Shown here in pieces: positions 26,304 through 36,116 of a DNA stretch of 41,114 nucleotides. The DNA comes from Lachnospiraceae bacterium (GTDB lineage: Bacteria > Bacillota > Clostridia > Lachnospirales > Lachnospiraceae). The notes below the pieces were generated by a model. It ran no database searches. It worked only from the letters and a program-made list of their open reading frames with translations, and was not told the origin of the DNA. The stretch is taken from the NCBI GenBank assembly GCA_021771695.1, contig JAETON010000022.1:1-41114 (forward strand). Direction: 5' to 3'. The position numbers and the translations under genes were made by a program. Position 1 is the stretch's first letter, and every line of letters begins with the position of its first letter.

Positions 26304-26615
26304 GTGTCAGCAATTAGAATTAAAAAAGGCGATTTAGTAAAAATTATCGCTGGTAAAGATAAAGACAAAGAAGGAAAAGTAATTGCTGTTGATCAGAAAA
26401 AAGGTACTGTCATTGTTGAAGGTGCCAATATGATCACAAAGCATACAAAACCTAGTCCTGCAAACCAGCAGGGTGGAATCGTAAGCCAGGAAGGACCAAT
26501 GGATGTTTCCAATGTAATGTATGTGCATAATGGAAAAACAACAAAGATTGGCTACAAAGTAGTTGATGGTAAAAAAGTTCGTGTTGCACGTGCAACCGGA
26601 GAAGTCATTGACTAA
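26304..26615 (+). CDS. rplX: ribosomal protein L24
   Basis: 103 aa, GTG start 7 bp after AAGGAGG. The KOW motif GDLVKIIAGKDKDKEGKVIAV is near the N-terminus, and the segment HTKPSPANQQGGIVSQEGPMDVSNVM is that of bacterial L24. It is an assembly-starting 50S protein. Confidence 0.97.
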   Translation: MSAIRIKKGDLVKIIAGKDKDKEGKVIAVDQKKGTVIVEGANMITKHTKPSPANQQGGIVSQEGPMDVSNVMYVHNGKTTKIGYKVVDGKKVRVARATGEVID

Positions 26616-26637
26616 TTAGGAAAGGAGGTTTACGCAG

Positions 26638-27177
26638 GTGAGTAGATTACATGATAAATATAGCAGCGAAATTAAAGATGCTATGATGAAAAAATTCGAA
26701 TATAAGAATATTATGCAGGTACCAAAGCTTGATAAAATCGTTATCAATATGGGCGTTGGTGAAGCAAAAGAAAATAAAAAGCTTTTAGATTCTGCGATTG
26801 CTGATCTTGAAAAGATTTCAGGACAGAAAGCAGTTGTAACAAGAGCAAAGAAATCTGTTGCTAACTTTAAGTTAAGAGAAGGTATGCCGATCGGATGTAA
26901 AGTTACATTACGTGGAGAAAGAATGTATGAATTTGCTGATCGTCTGATTAACTTAGCTTTACCTCGTGTACGTGACTTTAGAGGAGTTAACCAGAACTCT
27001 TTCGACGGAAGAGGTAACTATGCATTAGGTATTAAGGAACAGTTAATTTTCCCAGAAATCGAATACGATAAAGTAGATAAAGTCAGAGGTATGGATGTCA
27101 TCTTCGTTACAACAGCGAATACAGATGAAGAAGCTCGTGAATTATTAACTTTATTTGGTATGCCGTTTAAGAAATAG
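26638..27177 (+). CDS. rplE: ribosomal protein L5
   Basis: 179 aa, GTG start behind [49 protein letters not shown] and [30 protein letters not shown] are standard L5. It binds 5S rRNA and contacts P-site tRNA. Confidence 0.98.
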   Translation: MSRLHDKYSSEIKDAMMKKFEYKNIMQVPKLDKIVINMGVGEAKENKKLLDSAIADLEKISGQKAVVTRAKKSVANFKLREGMPIGCKVTLRGERMYEFADRLINLALPRVRDFRGVNQNSFDGRGNYALGIKEQLIFPEIEYDKVDKVRGMDVIFVTTANTDEEARELLTLFGMPFKK

Positions 27178-27192
27178 TTAGGAGGGTTTCCC

Positions 27193-27378
27193 ATGGCTAA
27201 GAAGTCAATGGTTGCAAAACAAAAAAGAAAAGCAAAATTCTCAACAAGAGAATATAGCCGTTGTAGAATCTGTGGACGTCCACATGCATATTTAAGAAAA
27301 TACGGAATTTGCAGAGTTTGCTTCCGTGAATTAGCATACAAAGGACAGATTCCAGGTGTCAAGAAGGCAAGCTGGTAA
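27193..27378 (+). CDS. rpsZ: ribosomal protein S14, zinc-binding type Z
   Basis: 61 aa. Four cysteines (Cys24, Cys27, Cys40, Cys43) in CRICG and CRVC form the zinc site, so this is the short C-plus form. Many Firmicutes also keep a longer zinc-free S14 for zinc shortage; none is in the window. Start behind AGGAGGG. Confidence 0.97.
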   Translation: MAKKSMVAKQKRKAKFSTREYSRCRICGRPHAYLRKYGICRVCFRELAYKGQIPGVKKASW

Positions 27379-27402
27379 GAATTAGGAAGGAGGAACATAG
27401 AA

Positions 27403-27804
27403 ATGACAATGAGCGATCCTATTGCAGATATGCTTACAAGAATCCGTAATGCAAATACTGCAAAACATGATACAGTAGAAATTCCTGCTTCTAAGATGAA
27501 GACAGCGATTGCTGAAATCTTATTAAAAGAAGGTTTCATCAAAGCTTATGACATCAAAGAAGAAGGTTCATTCAGTACAATTGTAATCACATTAAAATAT
27601 GGTGCTGATAAAAACGAAAAAATCATTACAGGACTTAAAAGAATTTCAAAACCAGGTCTCCGTGTATATGCTGGAGCAGAAGATCTTCCAAAAGTATTAG
27701 GAGGGCTTGGAATTGCAATTATCTCAACAAACAAAGGACTGTTAACAGATAAAGAAGCAAGACAACAAAACGTGGGTGGAGAAGTATTAGCATTTGTATG
27801 GTAG
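27403..27804 (+). CDS. rpsH: ribosomal protein S8
   Basis: 133 aa with [18 protein letters not shown], and the C-terminal [31 protein letters not shown]. In E. coli S8 represses the spc operon by binding near rplE; no equivalent site was worked out here. A 219-bp non-coding insert follows before rplF, which is unusual inside this operon. Confidence 0.98.
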   Translation: MTMSDPIADMLTRIRNANTAKHDTVEIPASKMKTAIAEILLKEGFIKAYDIKEEGSFSTIVITLKYGADKNEKIITGLKRISKPGLRVYAGAEDLPKVLGGLGIAIISTNKGLLTDKEARQQNVGGEVLAFVW

Positions 27805-27811
27805 GCATTGA

Positions 27812-28001
27812 GCACTTAGAGAAAGCAAGTCCGCAGGACGCAGCTTGAACTTAGTGCGAAAGCCCTTCCCGAACCTTAGCAAATCCAAGCCTACGGCGAA
27901 GGATGTGCTTAGTTGAGGAAAGATACCTGTGACTACTTAGATGTATTATATAAAAGCATAATACTCGGACCATTCTGAAAACAGAAAGGGCAAGCCCTTT
28001 C
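27812..28001. repeat. palindromic repeat DNA between rpsH and rplF
   Basis: The 219-bp rpsH-rplF gap contains five copies of CTTAG (27815, 27850, 27875, 27908, 27936). GCACT (27812-27816) pairs with AGTGC (27853-27857), enclosing CAAG/CTTG and GTCC-GCA-GGAC. A second imperfect palindrome spans about 27875-27912 (10 of 12 pairs). A third, GAAAGGGC-AA-GCCCTTTC, lies at 27984-28001 just before the rplF ribosome site. No protein is encoded. It resembles REP-like mobile palindromes. Confidence 0.6.
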
Positions 28002-28023
28002 CGACAATTTAAGGAGGTAACCT

Positions 28024-28566
28024 ATGTCTCGTATAGGTAGATTGCCAATCGATATCCCTGCAGGAGTAGAGGTAAAGATTGAAGAAGAAAACAAAGTGAC
28101 TGTAAAAGGTCCAAAAGGAACACTGGAAAAGAATTTACCAGTAGAAATGACAATCAAAGTTGAAGATAATCAGGTTGTTGTTACAAGACCAAATGATTTA
28201 AAGAAAATGAAATCATTACATGGTCTGACAAGATCATTAATTGCCAACATGATTACAGGTGTATCTGAAGGATATGAAAAGAAACTGGAAATCAACGGTG
28301 TTGGTTACAGAGCACAGAAAAAAGGAAAAGAAATCACTTTTAACCTTGGTTTCTCTCATCCAGTAGTAATGGCTGATCCGGAAGGAATTGAAACAGTCAT
28401 GGAAGGACAGAACATTATTATTGTAAAAGGTATTGACAAAGAAAAAGTTGGACAGTACGCAGCTGAAATCAGAGAACTTAGAAAACCAGAACCTTACAAA
28501 GGAAAAGGTATCAAGTATGCTGATGAAGTTATTAGACGTAAAGTTGGTAAAACCGGGGCAAAATAA
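28024..28566 (+). CDS. rplF: ribosomal protein L6
   Basis: 180 aa; [17 protein letters not shown] at the start and the C-terminal rRNA-binding segment [23 protein letters not shown] are standard L6. It supports the sarcin-ricin loop region. AAGGAGG lies 7 bp before the ATG and after a perfect 8-bp hairpin. Confidence 0.98.
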   Translation: MSRIGRLPIDIPAGVEVKIEEENKVTVKGPKGTLEKNLPVEMTIKVEDNQVVVTRPNDLKKMKSLHGLTRSLIANMITGVSEGYEKKLEINGVGYRAQKKGKEITFNLGFSHPVVMADPEGIETVMEGQNIIIVKGIDKEKVGQYAAEIRELRKPEPYKGKGIKYADEVIRRKVGKTGAK

Positions 28567-28580
28567 AGGAGTGATATAGG

Positions 28581-28949
28581 ATGATTAGAAAAGAATCAAG
28601 AAGTAAGATTCGTGCGAAAAAACATTATAAGCTTCGTAACCGAATCAATGGAACAAGCGAAAGACCTCGCTTAAGTGTATTTAGAAGTAATGATCATATG
28701 TACGCTCAGATTATTGACGACACTGTTGGAAATACATTAGTATCTGCTTCAACAACTCAGAAAGACGTAAAGGCAGAACTGGAAAAAACAAATGATGTTG
28801 CCGCAGCCAGCTACTTAGGAAAAGTTATCGCTGAAAGAGCTTTGGCAAAAGGTATTACAGAAGTTGTCTTTGACAGAGGCGGATTTATTTATCATGGTAA
28901 AATTGAAGCATTGGCAGATGCAGCTCGTGAAGCTGGTCTGAAATTCTAA
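28581..28949 (+). CDS. rplR: ribosomal protein L18
   Basis: 122 aa with [35 protein letters not shown]-type sequence and the end [27 protein letters not shown]18 binds 5S rRNA together with L5. AAAGGAG stands upstream. Confidence 0.98.
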   Translation: MIRKESRSKIRAKKHYKLRNRINGTSERPRLSVFRSNDHMYAQIIDDTVGNTLVSASTTQKDVKAELEKTNDVAAASYLGKVIAERALAKGITEVVFDRGGFIYHGKIEALADAAREAGLKF

Positions 28950-28963
28950 TAGGAGGAAGTCAA

Positions 28964-29473
28964 ATGAAGCATACACTTATTGACCCTAGTCAGTTAGAGC
29001 TGGAAGAAAAAGTTGTATCCATCAAACGGGTTACAAAAGTTGTAAAAGGTGGACGTAACATGAGATTCGCAGCATTAGTTGTTGTAGGGGATAAAAATGG
29101 TCATGTTGGTGCTGGATTAGGAAAAGCTGCTGAAATTCCTGAAGCTATCCGCAAAGGAAAAGAAGCTGCAATGAAAAAATTAATTGCAGTACCAATCGAT
29201 GAAAAGGGAACAACACCACACGACTTTACAGGTCACTTTGGTGGAGCGTCTGTATTATTAAAGACATCTCCAGAAGGTACTGGTATCATCGCCGGAGGTC
29301 CTTCTCGTGTTGTACTTGAACTTGCAGGATATACAAACATTCGTTCAAAATCTTTAGGTTCTAACAATAAACAGAACGTTGTACTTGCAACAATTGAAGG
29401 ATTAAAGAACTTAAAGACTCCGGAACAGGTAGCAAAACTACGTGGTAAATCAGTAGAAGAGCTATTAGGATAG
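28964..29473 (+). CDS. rpsE: ribosomal protein S5
   Basis: 169 aa. The double-stranded RNA-binding-like N-terminal domain is seen in [18 protein letters not shown] and [20 protein letters not shown], and the C-terminal fold in [23 protein letters not shown]5 affects decoding accuracy with S4. Confidence 0.98.
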   Translation: MKHTLIDPSQLELEEKVVSIKRVTKVVKGGRNMRFAALVVVGDKNGHVGAGLGKAAEIPEAIRKGKEAAMKKLIAVPIDEKGTTPHDFTGHFGGASVLLKTSPEGTGIIAGGPSRVVLELAGYTNIRSKSLGSNNKQNVVLATIEGLKNLKTPEQVAKLRGKSVEELLG

Positions 29474-29486
29474 GAGGAAATCGAAA

Positions 29487-29669
29487 ATGGCAGATAAATT
29501 AAAAATTACTTTAGTAAAATCAACAATTGGTGCAATTCCAAAACATAAGAAAACTGTAGAAGCTTTAGGATTGAAAAAACTTCACAAAACAGTTGAGCTG
29601 CCGGATAACGCAGCAACACGCGGAATGATTCACCAGGTGAAACATTTAGTAAAAGTAGAAGAAATCTAA
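29487..29669 (+). CDS. rpmD: ribosomal protein L30
   Basis: 60 aa, LKITLVKSTIGAIPKHKKTVEALGLKKLHKTVELPDN with the closing VKHLVKVEEI, all typical for L30. AGGAGGAAA upstream; 13 bp after rpsE. Confidence 0.97.
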   Translation: MADKLKITLVKSTIGAIPKHKKTVEALGLKKLHKTVELPDNAATRGMIHQVKHLVKVEEI

Positions 29670-29697
29670 ATTATTCGGCAAGGAGGTGTGCTAAGGA

Positions 29698-30141
29698 ATG
29701 GAATTATCAAACTTACGCCCTGCAGAAGGTTCTAAACACAGCGATGCGTTTAGAAGAGGCCGTGGACATGGTTCAGGAAACGGAAAAACTGCAGGTAAAG
29801 GACATAAAGGACAGAAAGCTCGTTCAGGCGGTGGAGTAAGACCAGGTTTTGAAGGTGGACAGATGCCTTTATACAGACGTATTCCAAAGAGAGGTTTCAC
29901 TTGCAGAAACTCTAAAGAAATCGTTGGAATTAATGTATCTGTTCTGGAAAGATTTGAAGATGGTGCAGAAGTAACCGTAGAAACATTAATCGAAACAGGA
30001 ATCGTAAAAAATGCCAGAGATGGCGTAAAAATCTTAGGAAATGGAGAACTGACGAAAAAACTGAATGTAAAAGCAAATGCATTCAGCGCAAGTGCAAAAG
30101 AAAAAATCGAAGCACTGGGTGGAAAAGCTGAGGTGATCTAA
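29698..30141 (+). CDS. rplO: ribosomal protein L15
   Basis: 147 aa; the Gly/Arg-rich N-terminal extension ([24 protein letters not shown] pattern, residues about 20-44) that threads into 23S rRNA and the C-terminal fold are both present. It ends 1 bp before the secY start, the usual coupling in bacteria. Confidence 0.97.
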   Translation: MELSNLRPAEGSKHSDAFRRGRGHGSGNGKTAGKGHKGQKARSGGGVRPGFEGGQMPLYRRIPKRGFTCRNSKEIVGINVSVLERFEDGAEVTVETLIETGIVKNARDGVKILGNGELTKKLNVKANAFSASAKEKIEALGGKAEVI

Positions 30142-30142
30142 T

Positions 30143-31459
30143 ATGTCAAACGCTGTAGTCAGCGCTTTTAAAAATAAGCAATTAAGAAATAAACTAATAT
30201 TTACGACACTTATTTTAATTGTAGTACGTTTTGGATCACAATTACCAATACCGGAAATTGATAGTGCACAAATTAGTGCATATTTAAAGAGTACATTAGG
30301 CGATTCATTCAGCCTTTTGAACTCTTTCACCGGTGGTTCTTTTATGCAGATGTCAGTATTTGCATTGAGTGTAACTCCATATATTACATCTTCTATTATT
30401 ATGCAGTTGATGACCATTGTCATTCCGGCATTGGAGGAAATGCAGAAAGATGGAGAAGATGGAAGGAAAAGAATGGCAAAGATTACAAGATATGTAACAG
30501 TTGTTCTTGCGGTGATTGAAGGTGCCGGATTAGCGATTGGTTTTGCTAATAAAGGAGCCTTAGGAACCGATTATACAAACTTTACCATCGTCACCATGGT
30601 AATTGCCCTGACAGCAGGAGCAGTTCTCGTTATGTGGCTTGGTGAAAGAATTACAGAAAGCGGAATTGGAAATGGTATTTCTATTATTCTGTTAATCAAT
30701 ATTGTATCTGGTATGCCTGGAGACCTTGCAGCTCTTTACAACCAGTTTATGAAAGGAAAACAGATTGGTCCTGCACTGATTGCAGGCTGCGTAATCGCAG
30801 GAGTAATCCTTGCAATGGTTGTATTTGTTATTATTTTATCTGATGCGGAAAGACATATTCCGGTACAGTATTCTAAAAAAATGCAGGGAAGAAAGCTGGT
30901 TGGCGGACAACAAAGCAATATTCCTTTAAAAGTTAATACAGCAGGGGTAATCCCGATTATCTTTGCTTCATCCATTATGCAGTTTCCAGTAATGCTGCAA
31001 AATTTGTTCCGTTATGAGAATAATGGATTTATTGGAAAAGTATTAACAAGTTTGAACTCGTCTACCTGGTTTGATGCAGCCCATCCAAAAAGATCACTGG
31101 GATTGGTGATTTATATTGCGTTAGTCATTTTATTTGCATATTTCTATACATCTATTACATTTAATCCGTTGGAAATTTCAAATAACATGAAAAAGCAGGG
31201 CGGTTTTATTCCGGGAATCCGACCGGGAAAACCTACAGTGGATTACTTGAATAAAATATTAAAATATATTATATTTATAGGAGCTGCAGGACTAACAATT
31301 ATTGCAATTGTACCATTTTTCTTTAATGGAGTATTTGGTGCAAGCGTTTCATTTGGAGGAACATCCATCATTATCGTAGTAGGTGTTATTCTTGAAACAA
31401 TCAAACAGATTCAATCACAATTGTTAGTACAGAATTATTCTGGTTTTTTAAGTGAGTAA
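30143..31459 (+). CDS. secY: preprotein translocase channel SecY
   Basis: 438 aa, ten membrane helices by eye. SecY signature regions: FTGGSFMQMSVFALSVTPYITSSIIMQ, the cytoplasmic loop YSKKMQGRKLVGGQQSNIPLKVN, and GGFIPGIRPGKPT in the C-terminal half. It forms the SecYEG channel for export and membrane insertion. Placed after rplO as in most bacteria, and followed by a hairpin before adk. Confidence 0.97.
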   Translation: MSNAVVSAFKNKQLRNKLIFTTLILIVVRFGSQLPIPEIDSAQISAYLKSTLGDSFSLLNSFTGGSFMQMSVFALSVTPYITSSIIMQLMTIVIPALEEMQKDGEDGRKRMAKITRYVTVVLAVIEGAGLAIGFANKGALGTDYTNFTIVTMVIALTAGAVLVMWLGERITESGIGNGISIILLINIVSGMPGDLAALYNQFMKGKQIGPALIAGCVIAGVILAMVVFVIILSDAERHIPVQYSKKMQGRKLVGGQQSNIPLKVNTAGVIPIIFASSIMQFPVMLQNLFRYENNGFIGKVLTSLNSSTWFDAAHPKRSLGLVIYIALVILFAYFYTSITFNPLEISNNMKKQGGFIPGIRPGKPTVDYLNKILKYIIFIGAAGLTIIAIVPFFFNGVFGASVSFGGTSIIIVVGVILETIKQIQSQLLVQNYSGFLSE

Positions 31460-31466
31460 GTATAAA

Positions 31467-31497
31467 AAATAAGCTGTAGTTTCACTACAGCTTATTT
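31467..31497 (+). terminator. hairpin between secY and adk
   Basis: A 13-bp perfect stem (31467-31479 with 31485-31497) with a 5-base loop. The T residues are inside the stem and no long T-run follows, so it is a partial terminator or a processing/stability hairpin rather than a full stop. Confidence 0.65.
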
Positions 31498-31536
31498 GCG
31501 TACAATGTAAATGTTATGTAGTAAAGGAGGGTTATT

Positions 31537-32181
31537 ATGAAAATTATTATGTTAGGTGCTCCGGGAGCAGGAAAGGGAACTCAGGCAAAACAGATTGCAG
31601 AGGCTTACGGCATTCCACATATTTCCACAGGAGATATTTTCAGAGCTAACATTAAGGAAGGGACAGAATTAGGGAAGAAAGCCCAAGAATATATGGATCA
31701 GGGGCTTTTGGTACCGGATGAATTGGTTTGTGATTTGGTAGTTGACCGCATTCATAAAGATGATTGTGAAAAGGGCTTTATTTTAGATGGATTCCCTAGA
31801 ACAATTCCACAAGCAGATGCTCTGGATGGTGCTTTAGCAAAAGAAGATGCAAAGATTGATTTTGCAATTGATATTGAAGTTCCTGATGAAAATATTGTGA
31901 AAAGAATGTCTGGAAGACGTTCATGCAAAGACTGTGGAGCAATTTTCCACATTGTATATAATCCTCCGAAAAAAGACAACAGCTGTGATGCCTGCGGCGG
32001 AGAATTAGTTCTTCGAGATGATGATAAAGAAGAAACTGTAAAGAAACGTCTGGATGTATATCATGAACAGACTGCTCCGCTGATTACACATTATAAAGAA
32101 GCAGGTTCTTTATATGAAATTGATGGAACACAGGATATTAAGGTTGTTTTTGATGAAATTAAATCTATTTTAGAGGCATAA
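31537..32181 (+). CDS. adk: adenylate kinase
   Basis: 214 aa long-lid form. P-loop GAPGAGKGT at residues 7-15, GFPRT at 85-89, and a zinc-binding lid with Cys130, Cys133, Cys150 and Cys153, as in many Gram-positive enzymes. It balances AMP, ADP and ATP. Start behind AAAGGAGGG. Confidence 0.98.
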   Translation: MKIIMLGAPGAGKGTQAKQIAEAYGIPHISTGDIFRANIKEGTELGKKAQEYMDQGLLVPDELVCDLVVDRIHKDDCEKGFILDGFPRTIPQADALDGALAKEDAKIDFAIDIEVPDENIVKRMSGRRSCKDCGAIFHIVYNPPKKDNSCDACGGELVLRDDDKEETVKKRLDVYHEQTAPLITHYKEAGSLYEIDGTQDIKVVFDEIKSILEA

Positions 32182-32183
32182 AA

Positions 32184-32939
32184 ATGGCAGTCACGATAAA
32201 ATCAAAAAAAGAAATTTCATTGATGAGAGAAGCAGGGAAGATTCTTTGCGATGTACATAATCAACTGGCCGAGATTATTCGGCCGGGGATTTCTACATTA
32301 GAGATTGACCAATTTGGTGAAAAAGCCATCCGTGCTTATGGATGTATTCCAAATTTTCTGAATTATAATGGATATCCGGCATCAATCTGTGTATCTGTAA
32401 ATGATGAAGTAGTTCATGGAATTCCAAAAAGAAATCGTATTTTACAGGAAGGCGATATTGTAAGCCTGGATGCCGGCTTAATTTATGAAGGATATCATTC
32501 AGATGCCGCAAGAACTTATGGCGTGGGGAATATATCAAAAGAAGCTGCTCATCTGATTAAAGTAACAAAAGAAAGCTTTTTTGAAGGTATTAAATTTGCA
32601 AAACCGGGAAATCATTTATTTGATATTTCGGAAGCAATTCAAAAACATGTTGAAAGCAATGGATATTCCATTGTAAGAGATTTAGTCGGACATGGAATTG
32701 GAACGCATCTCCATGAAGATCCGCAGATTCCGAATTTTAAGGAAAGAAGACGGGGAATCAAATTGAGACCGGGAATGACCCTTGCCATTGAGCCAATGGT
32801 AAATGCCGGAATGTTTGATGTAGCATGGTTAGATGATGATTGGACCGTTGTTACGGAAGATGGAAGCTTATCCGCACACTATGAAAATACCATCGCAATT
32901 ACAGAAGATGGATATGAAATATTGACGTTATCTGAATAA
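32184..32939 (+). CDS. map: methionine aminopeptidase type I
   Basis: 251 aa. The active-site set matches the E. coli enzyme almost number for number: His79, Asp96, Asp107, His170, Glu203, Glu234. There is no N-terminal SH3-like extension. It removes the initiator methionine co-translationally. It starts 2 bp after adk. Confidence 0.98.
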   Translation: MAVTIKSKKEISLMREAGKILCDVHNQLAEIIRPGISTLEIDQFGEKAIRAYGCIPNFLNYNGYPASICVSVNDEVVHGIPKRNRILQEGDIVSLDAGLIYEGYHSDAARTYGVGNISKEAAHLIKVTKESFFEGIKFAKPGNHLFDISEAIQKHVESNGYSIVRDLVGHGIGTHLHEDPQIPNFKERRRGIKLRPGMTLAIEPMVNAGMFDVAWLDDDWTVVTEDGSLSAHYENTIAITEDGYEILTLSE

Positions 32940-32951
32940 GGAGGATGAAAA

Positions 32952-33170
32952 ATGGCAAAATCAGAAGCAATTGAAGTTGAAGGAATCGTATTGGAAAAGT
33001 TACCAAATGCAATGTTTAAAGTTGAAATCGAAGGCGGACATGTAATCTTGGCACATATCAGCGGAAAGCTGCGTATGAATTATATTAAAATTTTACCTGG
33101 AGACAAAGTTACATTAGCATTATCTCCATATGATTTATCAAAAGGAAGAATTATTTGGAGAGACAAGTAA
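32952..33170 (+). CDS. infA: translation initiation factor IF-1
   Basis: 72 aa OB-fold protein: [39 protein letters not shown] and [13 protein letters not shown] are IF-1 signatures. It binds the A site during initiation. AAGGAGG stands before it. Confidence 0.98.
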   Translation: MAKSEAIEVEGIVLEKLPNAMFKVEIEGGHVILAHISGKLRMNYIKILPGDKVTLALSPYDLSKGRIIWRDK

Positions 33171-33178
33171 AAAAAGTC

Positions 33179-33207
33179 TTGAAAAATATAAAACATGATG
33201 ATATAAT
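33179..33207 (+). promoter_or_regulatory. promoter upstream of rpmJ
   Basis: TTGAAA (33179-33184), a 17-bp spacer and TATAAT (33202-33207), in the 70-bp infA-rpmJ gap. It would feed rpmJ and the alpha operon independently of the S10 promoter. Confidence 0.75.
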
Positions 33208-33240
33208 CGAATACGAACGTTTTTTGAAAGGAGAATTCAA

Positions 33241-33354
33241 GTGAAGGTTAGAGCATCTGTAAAACCTATTTGCGAAAAATGCAAGGTTATTAAGAGAAAA
33301 GGATCTGTCAGAGTAATCTGTGAGAATCCAAAACACAAACAGAGACAGGGATAG
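33241..33354 (+). CDS. rpmJ: ribosomal protein L36
   Basis: 37 aa, GTG start 6 bp after AAAGGAG, too short for usual ORF thresholds. [20 protein letters not shown] with Cys11, Cys14, Cys27 and His32 is the zinc form of L36. It sits between infA and the alpha operon, its normal place. Confidence 0.97.
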   Translation: MKVRASVKPICEKCKVIKRKGSVRVICENPKHKQRQG

Positions 33355-33628
33355 TTTGCAGTTTGTTGATGAATTGTAAACTCTCTGTTTCATTGTAATT
33401 CACCGGTATGCTGAAGTTTGGCAGACATGGTGTTTTTGTGGTGTATAGGAATATACACACATTTATTTAGGCGGCTGCAGTGTGAGTACAGGTACGCTCA
33501 TACTGATATTTATATAGATAGAAAAAGATGATTAAGGAAGAGACATATATGTCATTTCACCGTACGCGGATATATGGATTGCCCTTAATGTGACAACGTA
33601 ATTATTTATTTTTGGAGGAAGAAAAAAC
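33355..33628 (+). promoter_or_regulatory. structured spacer/leader before rpsM
   Basis: The 274-bp rpmJ-rpsM gap has no gene. GTGTATA (33441-33447) pairs with TATACAC (33452-33458) around a GGAA (GNRA) tetraloop. CAGTGTGAGT (33478-33487) pairs with GCTCATACTG (33496-33505), with two G-T pairs. rpsD (S4), the known regulator of alpha operons in enterobacteria, lies in the operon downstream, so an S4-responsive leader is a possibility. The GGAGGAA before rpsM ends the region. Confidence 0.55.
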
Positions 33629-33997
33629 ATGGCTCGTATTTCAGGTGTTGATTTACCAAGAGAAAAGCGTGTAGAGATTGGACTTACTTATATTTATGGA
33701 ATTGGTCTTTCCAGCTCTAAACGTATTTTGGCAGAAGCTAACGTTGATCCTGATACACGTGTTCGCGATTTAACTGACGATGAAGTAAAAAGATTAAGTG
33801 CAGTTATCAACGAAACACAGGTAGTAGAAGGTGATTTAAGAAGAGAAATCGCTCTTAACATTAAGAGATTAAAAGAAATTGGATGCTACAGAGGAAAACG
33901 TCATAGACAGGGACTGCCTTGTCGTGGACAGAAGACTAAGACAAATGCAAGAACACGTAAAGGTCCTAAGAAAACAGTAGCAAATAAGAAAAAATAA
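33629..33997 (+). CDS. rpsM: ribosomal protein S13
   Basis: 122 aa; [26 protein letters not shown], the helix-two-turn-helix part and the C-terminal [19 protein letters not shown] tail are standard. S13 contacts P-site tRNA and the 50S subunit. First gene of the alpha operon proper. Confidence 0.98.
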   Translation: MARISGVDLPREKRVEIGLTYIYGIGLSSSKRILAEANVDPDTRVRDLTDDEVKRLSAVINETQVVEGDLRREIALNIKRLKEIGCYRGKRHRQGLPCRGQKTKTNARTRKGPKKTVANKKK

Positions 33998-34050
33998 GGA
34001 ATAAAGAAACCTTATTGAAATGAAATGAAAAAGGAAAGGTATACGTAATT

Positions 34051-34443
34051 ATGGCTAAAGTTACAAAGAAAAGTGCAAAAAAACGTGTGAAGAAGAATGT
34101 ACAGCACGGACAGGCACACATTCAGTCATCTTTTAATAATACAATTGTTACATTAACAGATGCACAGGGAAATGCTCTTTCTTGGGCAAGTGCAGGTGGA
34201 TTAGGATTTAGAGGATCTAAAAAATCTACACCATACGCAGCTCAGATGGCAGCAGAAACTGCTACAAAGGCAGCATTAGTGCATGGATTAAAAACAGTAG
34301 ACGTAATGGTTAAGGGACCTGGTTCAGGAAGAGAAGCAGCAATCCGTGCTTTATCAGCAGCAGGATTGGAAGTCACAAGTATTCGTGACGTAACACCTGT
34401 TCCACATAATGGATGTCGCCCGCCAAAACGCAGAAGAGTTTAA
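34051..34443 (+). CDS. rpsK: ribosomal protein S11
   Basis: 130 aa; [43 protein letters not shown] and the end [18 protein letters not shown] identify S11, which forms part of the mRNA exit region. The spacing of 53 bp to rpsM is a little wide. Confidence 0.98.
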   Translation: MAKVTKKSAKKRVKKNVQHGQAHIQSSFNNTIVTLTDAQGNALSWASAGGLGFRGSKKSTPYAAQMAAETATKAALVHGLKTVDVMVKGPGSGREAAIRALSAAGLEVTSIRDVTPVPHNGCRPPKRRRV

Positions 34444-34461
34444 TTAGGAGGATATGAAAAG

Positions 34462-35055
34462 ATGGCAATTGATAGAACTCCAGTCTTAAAGAGATGCAGA
34501 TCCTTAGGTTTAGATCCGGTCTTTTTAGGAATTGATAAAAAATCAAATAGATCTTTAACAAGAGCAAATAGAAAGAAAAGCGAATATGGACTTCAGTTAA
34601 CAGAAAAACAGAAAGCGAAGTTCATTTATGGTGTATTAGAAAAACCTTTCAGAAACTACTATGCAAGAGCAGAAAGGATGAAAGGCCAGACAGGTACAAA
34701 CCTGATGACATTATTAGAGCTTCGTCTTGATAATGTAATGTTCCGTCTTGGATATGGAAGAACAAGAAAAGAATGCAGACAGATTGTAGATCACAAACAT
34801 GTACTTGTAAATGGAAAACAGGTAAATATTCCATCTTATCAGGTAAAAGTTGGTGATGTGATTGAAATCAAAGAAAAACATAGGAATTCTCCAAGATATA
34901 AAGAAATCTTAGAGATTACTGATGGTAGAATGGTTCCATCATGGTTAGAAGCTGACCATGAGAACTTTACAGGAACTGTAAAAGAACTCCCTGCAAGAGA
35001 TGAAATCGACGTACCAGTTAATGAAACATTAATCGTCGAGTTATATTCTAAATAA
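34462..35055 (+). CDS. rpsD: ribosomal protein S4
   Basis: 197 aa. The S4 RNA-binding domain lies at about residues 90-150 (MTLLELRLDNVMFRLGYGRT, HKHVLVNGKQVNIPSYQVKVGDVIEI). The N-terminal zinc cysteines of C-plus S4 proteins are lacking, so this is a zinc-free form. In some bacteria S4 represses its own operon. Confidence 0.97.
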   Translation: MAIDRTPVLKRCRSLGLDPVFLGIDKKSNRSLTRANRKKSEYGLQLTEKQKAKFIYGVLEKPFRNYYARAERMKGQTGTNLMTLLELRLDNVMFRLGYGRTRKECRQIVDHKHVLVNGKQVNIPSYQVKVGDVIEIKEKHRNSPRYKEILEITDGRMVPSWLEADHENFTGTVKELPARDEIDVPVNETLIVELYSK

Positions 35056-35094
35056 TAACCCTCAAGTCAATCCTAAGCCAAAAGGAGGGCCCAT

Positions 35095-36051
35095 ATGTTT
35101 GAATTTGAAAAACCAAATATTGAGATTAGTGAGATTTCAGAAGACAATCGTTTTGGACGCTTTGTTGTAGAACCTTTGGAAAGAGGTTATGGTACAACTC
35201 TTGGGAATTCCTTAAGACGTATCATGCTTTCTTCTTTACCGGGAGCAGCAGTAAGTTCTGTAAAAATTAAAGGTGTATTGCATGAATTCAGCTCAATTCC
35301 AGGAATCAAGGAAGATGTGCCTGAAATCATCATGAATATTAAGTCAATGGCAATTAAAAACAACAGCTCATCCATGGAACCAAAACAGGCTTATATTGAG
35401 TTCTCAGGAAAAGGAGTTGTTACTGCCGGAGATATCAAGGCTGATAGTGATATTGAGATTTTAAATCCAGACTTGGTTATCGCTACTTTAAGTGATAGCA
35501 GCAGCAAGCTGGATATGGAACTTACGATTACAAAAGGCCGTGGATATGTTGGAGCTGATAAAGCAGACAAAGAAGGAAAAGCTATCGATGAGATTGCAGT
35601 TGATGCAATTTATACACCGGTAGAAAGAGTGAACTTGAAAGTGGAAAATACACGTGTAGGTCAGATTACAGACTATGATAAGCTGACATTAGATGTATTT
35701 ACCAATGGAACATTGACTCCGGATGAGTCTGTCAGCTTAGCTGCAAAAGTATTATGTGAGCATTTGAACTTATTTGTTGATCTTTCTGAAAATGCCAAGA
35801 CTGCTGAAGTTATGGTAGAAAAAGAAGATGACGAAAAAGAAAAAGTTCTGGAAATGAGCATTGATGAATTAGAATTATCTGTTCGTTCATACAACTGCTT
35901 GAAGAGAGCCGGCATTAATACTGTAGAAGAATTAACAAATAAAACTTCTGAAGATATGATGAAAGTCCGCAACCTTGGACGTAAATCATTAGAAGAAGTT
36001 TTAGCAAAATTAAATGAACTTGGATTATCTTTGAGTTCAGGAGACGAATAA
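35095..36051 (+). CDS. rpoA: RNA polymerase alpha subunit
   Basis: 318 aa. The N-terminal dimerisation domain ([23 protein letters not shown]) occupies about residues 1-230; a charged linker ([10 protein letters not shown]) leads to the C-terminal domain with [23 protein letters not shown] and [11 protein letters not shown], which touches UP-elements and activators. Normal length and order. Confidence 0.98.
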   Translation: MFEFEKPNIEISEISEDNRFGRFVVEPLERGYGTTLGNSLRRIMLSSLPGAAVSSVKIKGVLHEFSSIPGIKEDVPEIIMNIKSMAIKNNSSSMEPKQAYIEFSGKGVVTAGDIKADSDIEILNPDLVIATLSDSSSKLDMELTITKGRGYVGADKADKEGKAIDEIAVDAIYTPVERVNLKVENTRVGQITDYDKLTLDVFTNGTLTPDESVSLAAKVLCEHLNLFVDLSENAKTAEVMVEKEDDEKEKVLEMSIDELELSVRSYNCLKRAGINTVEELTNKTSEDMMKVRNLGRKSLEEVLAKLNELGLSLSSGDE

Positions 36052-36116
36052 TAACCAGACCCGCCTAGGCTGAAGGAAGAAGTAAGCATGGCGAAAAAAC
36101 ACAGGAGGTCATTGAA

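Noticed and set aside
27914-27949. Promoter before rplF (TTGAGG ... TATTAT)
   Set aside because: The spacing is about 25 bp and no other -35 box fits; probably chance in A/T-rich repeat DNA.
31467-31530. Separate promoter for adk
   Set aside because: TTGCGT and TAGTAA are at 17-bp spacing but both boxes are poor; read-through from secY past the hairpin is simpler.
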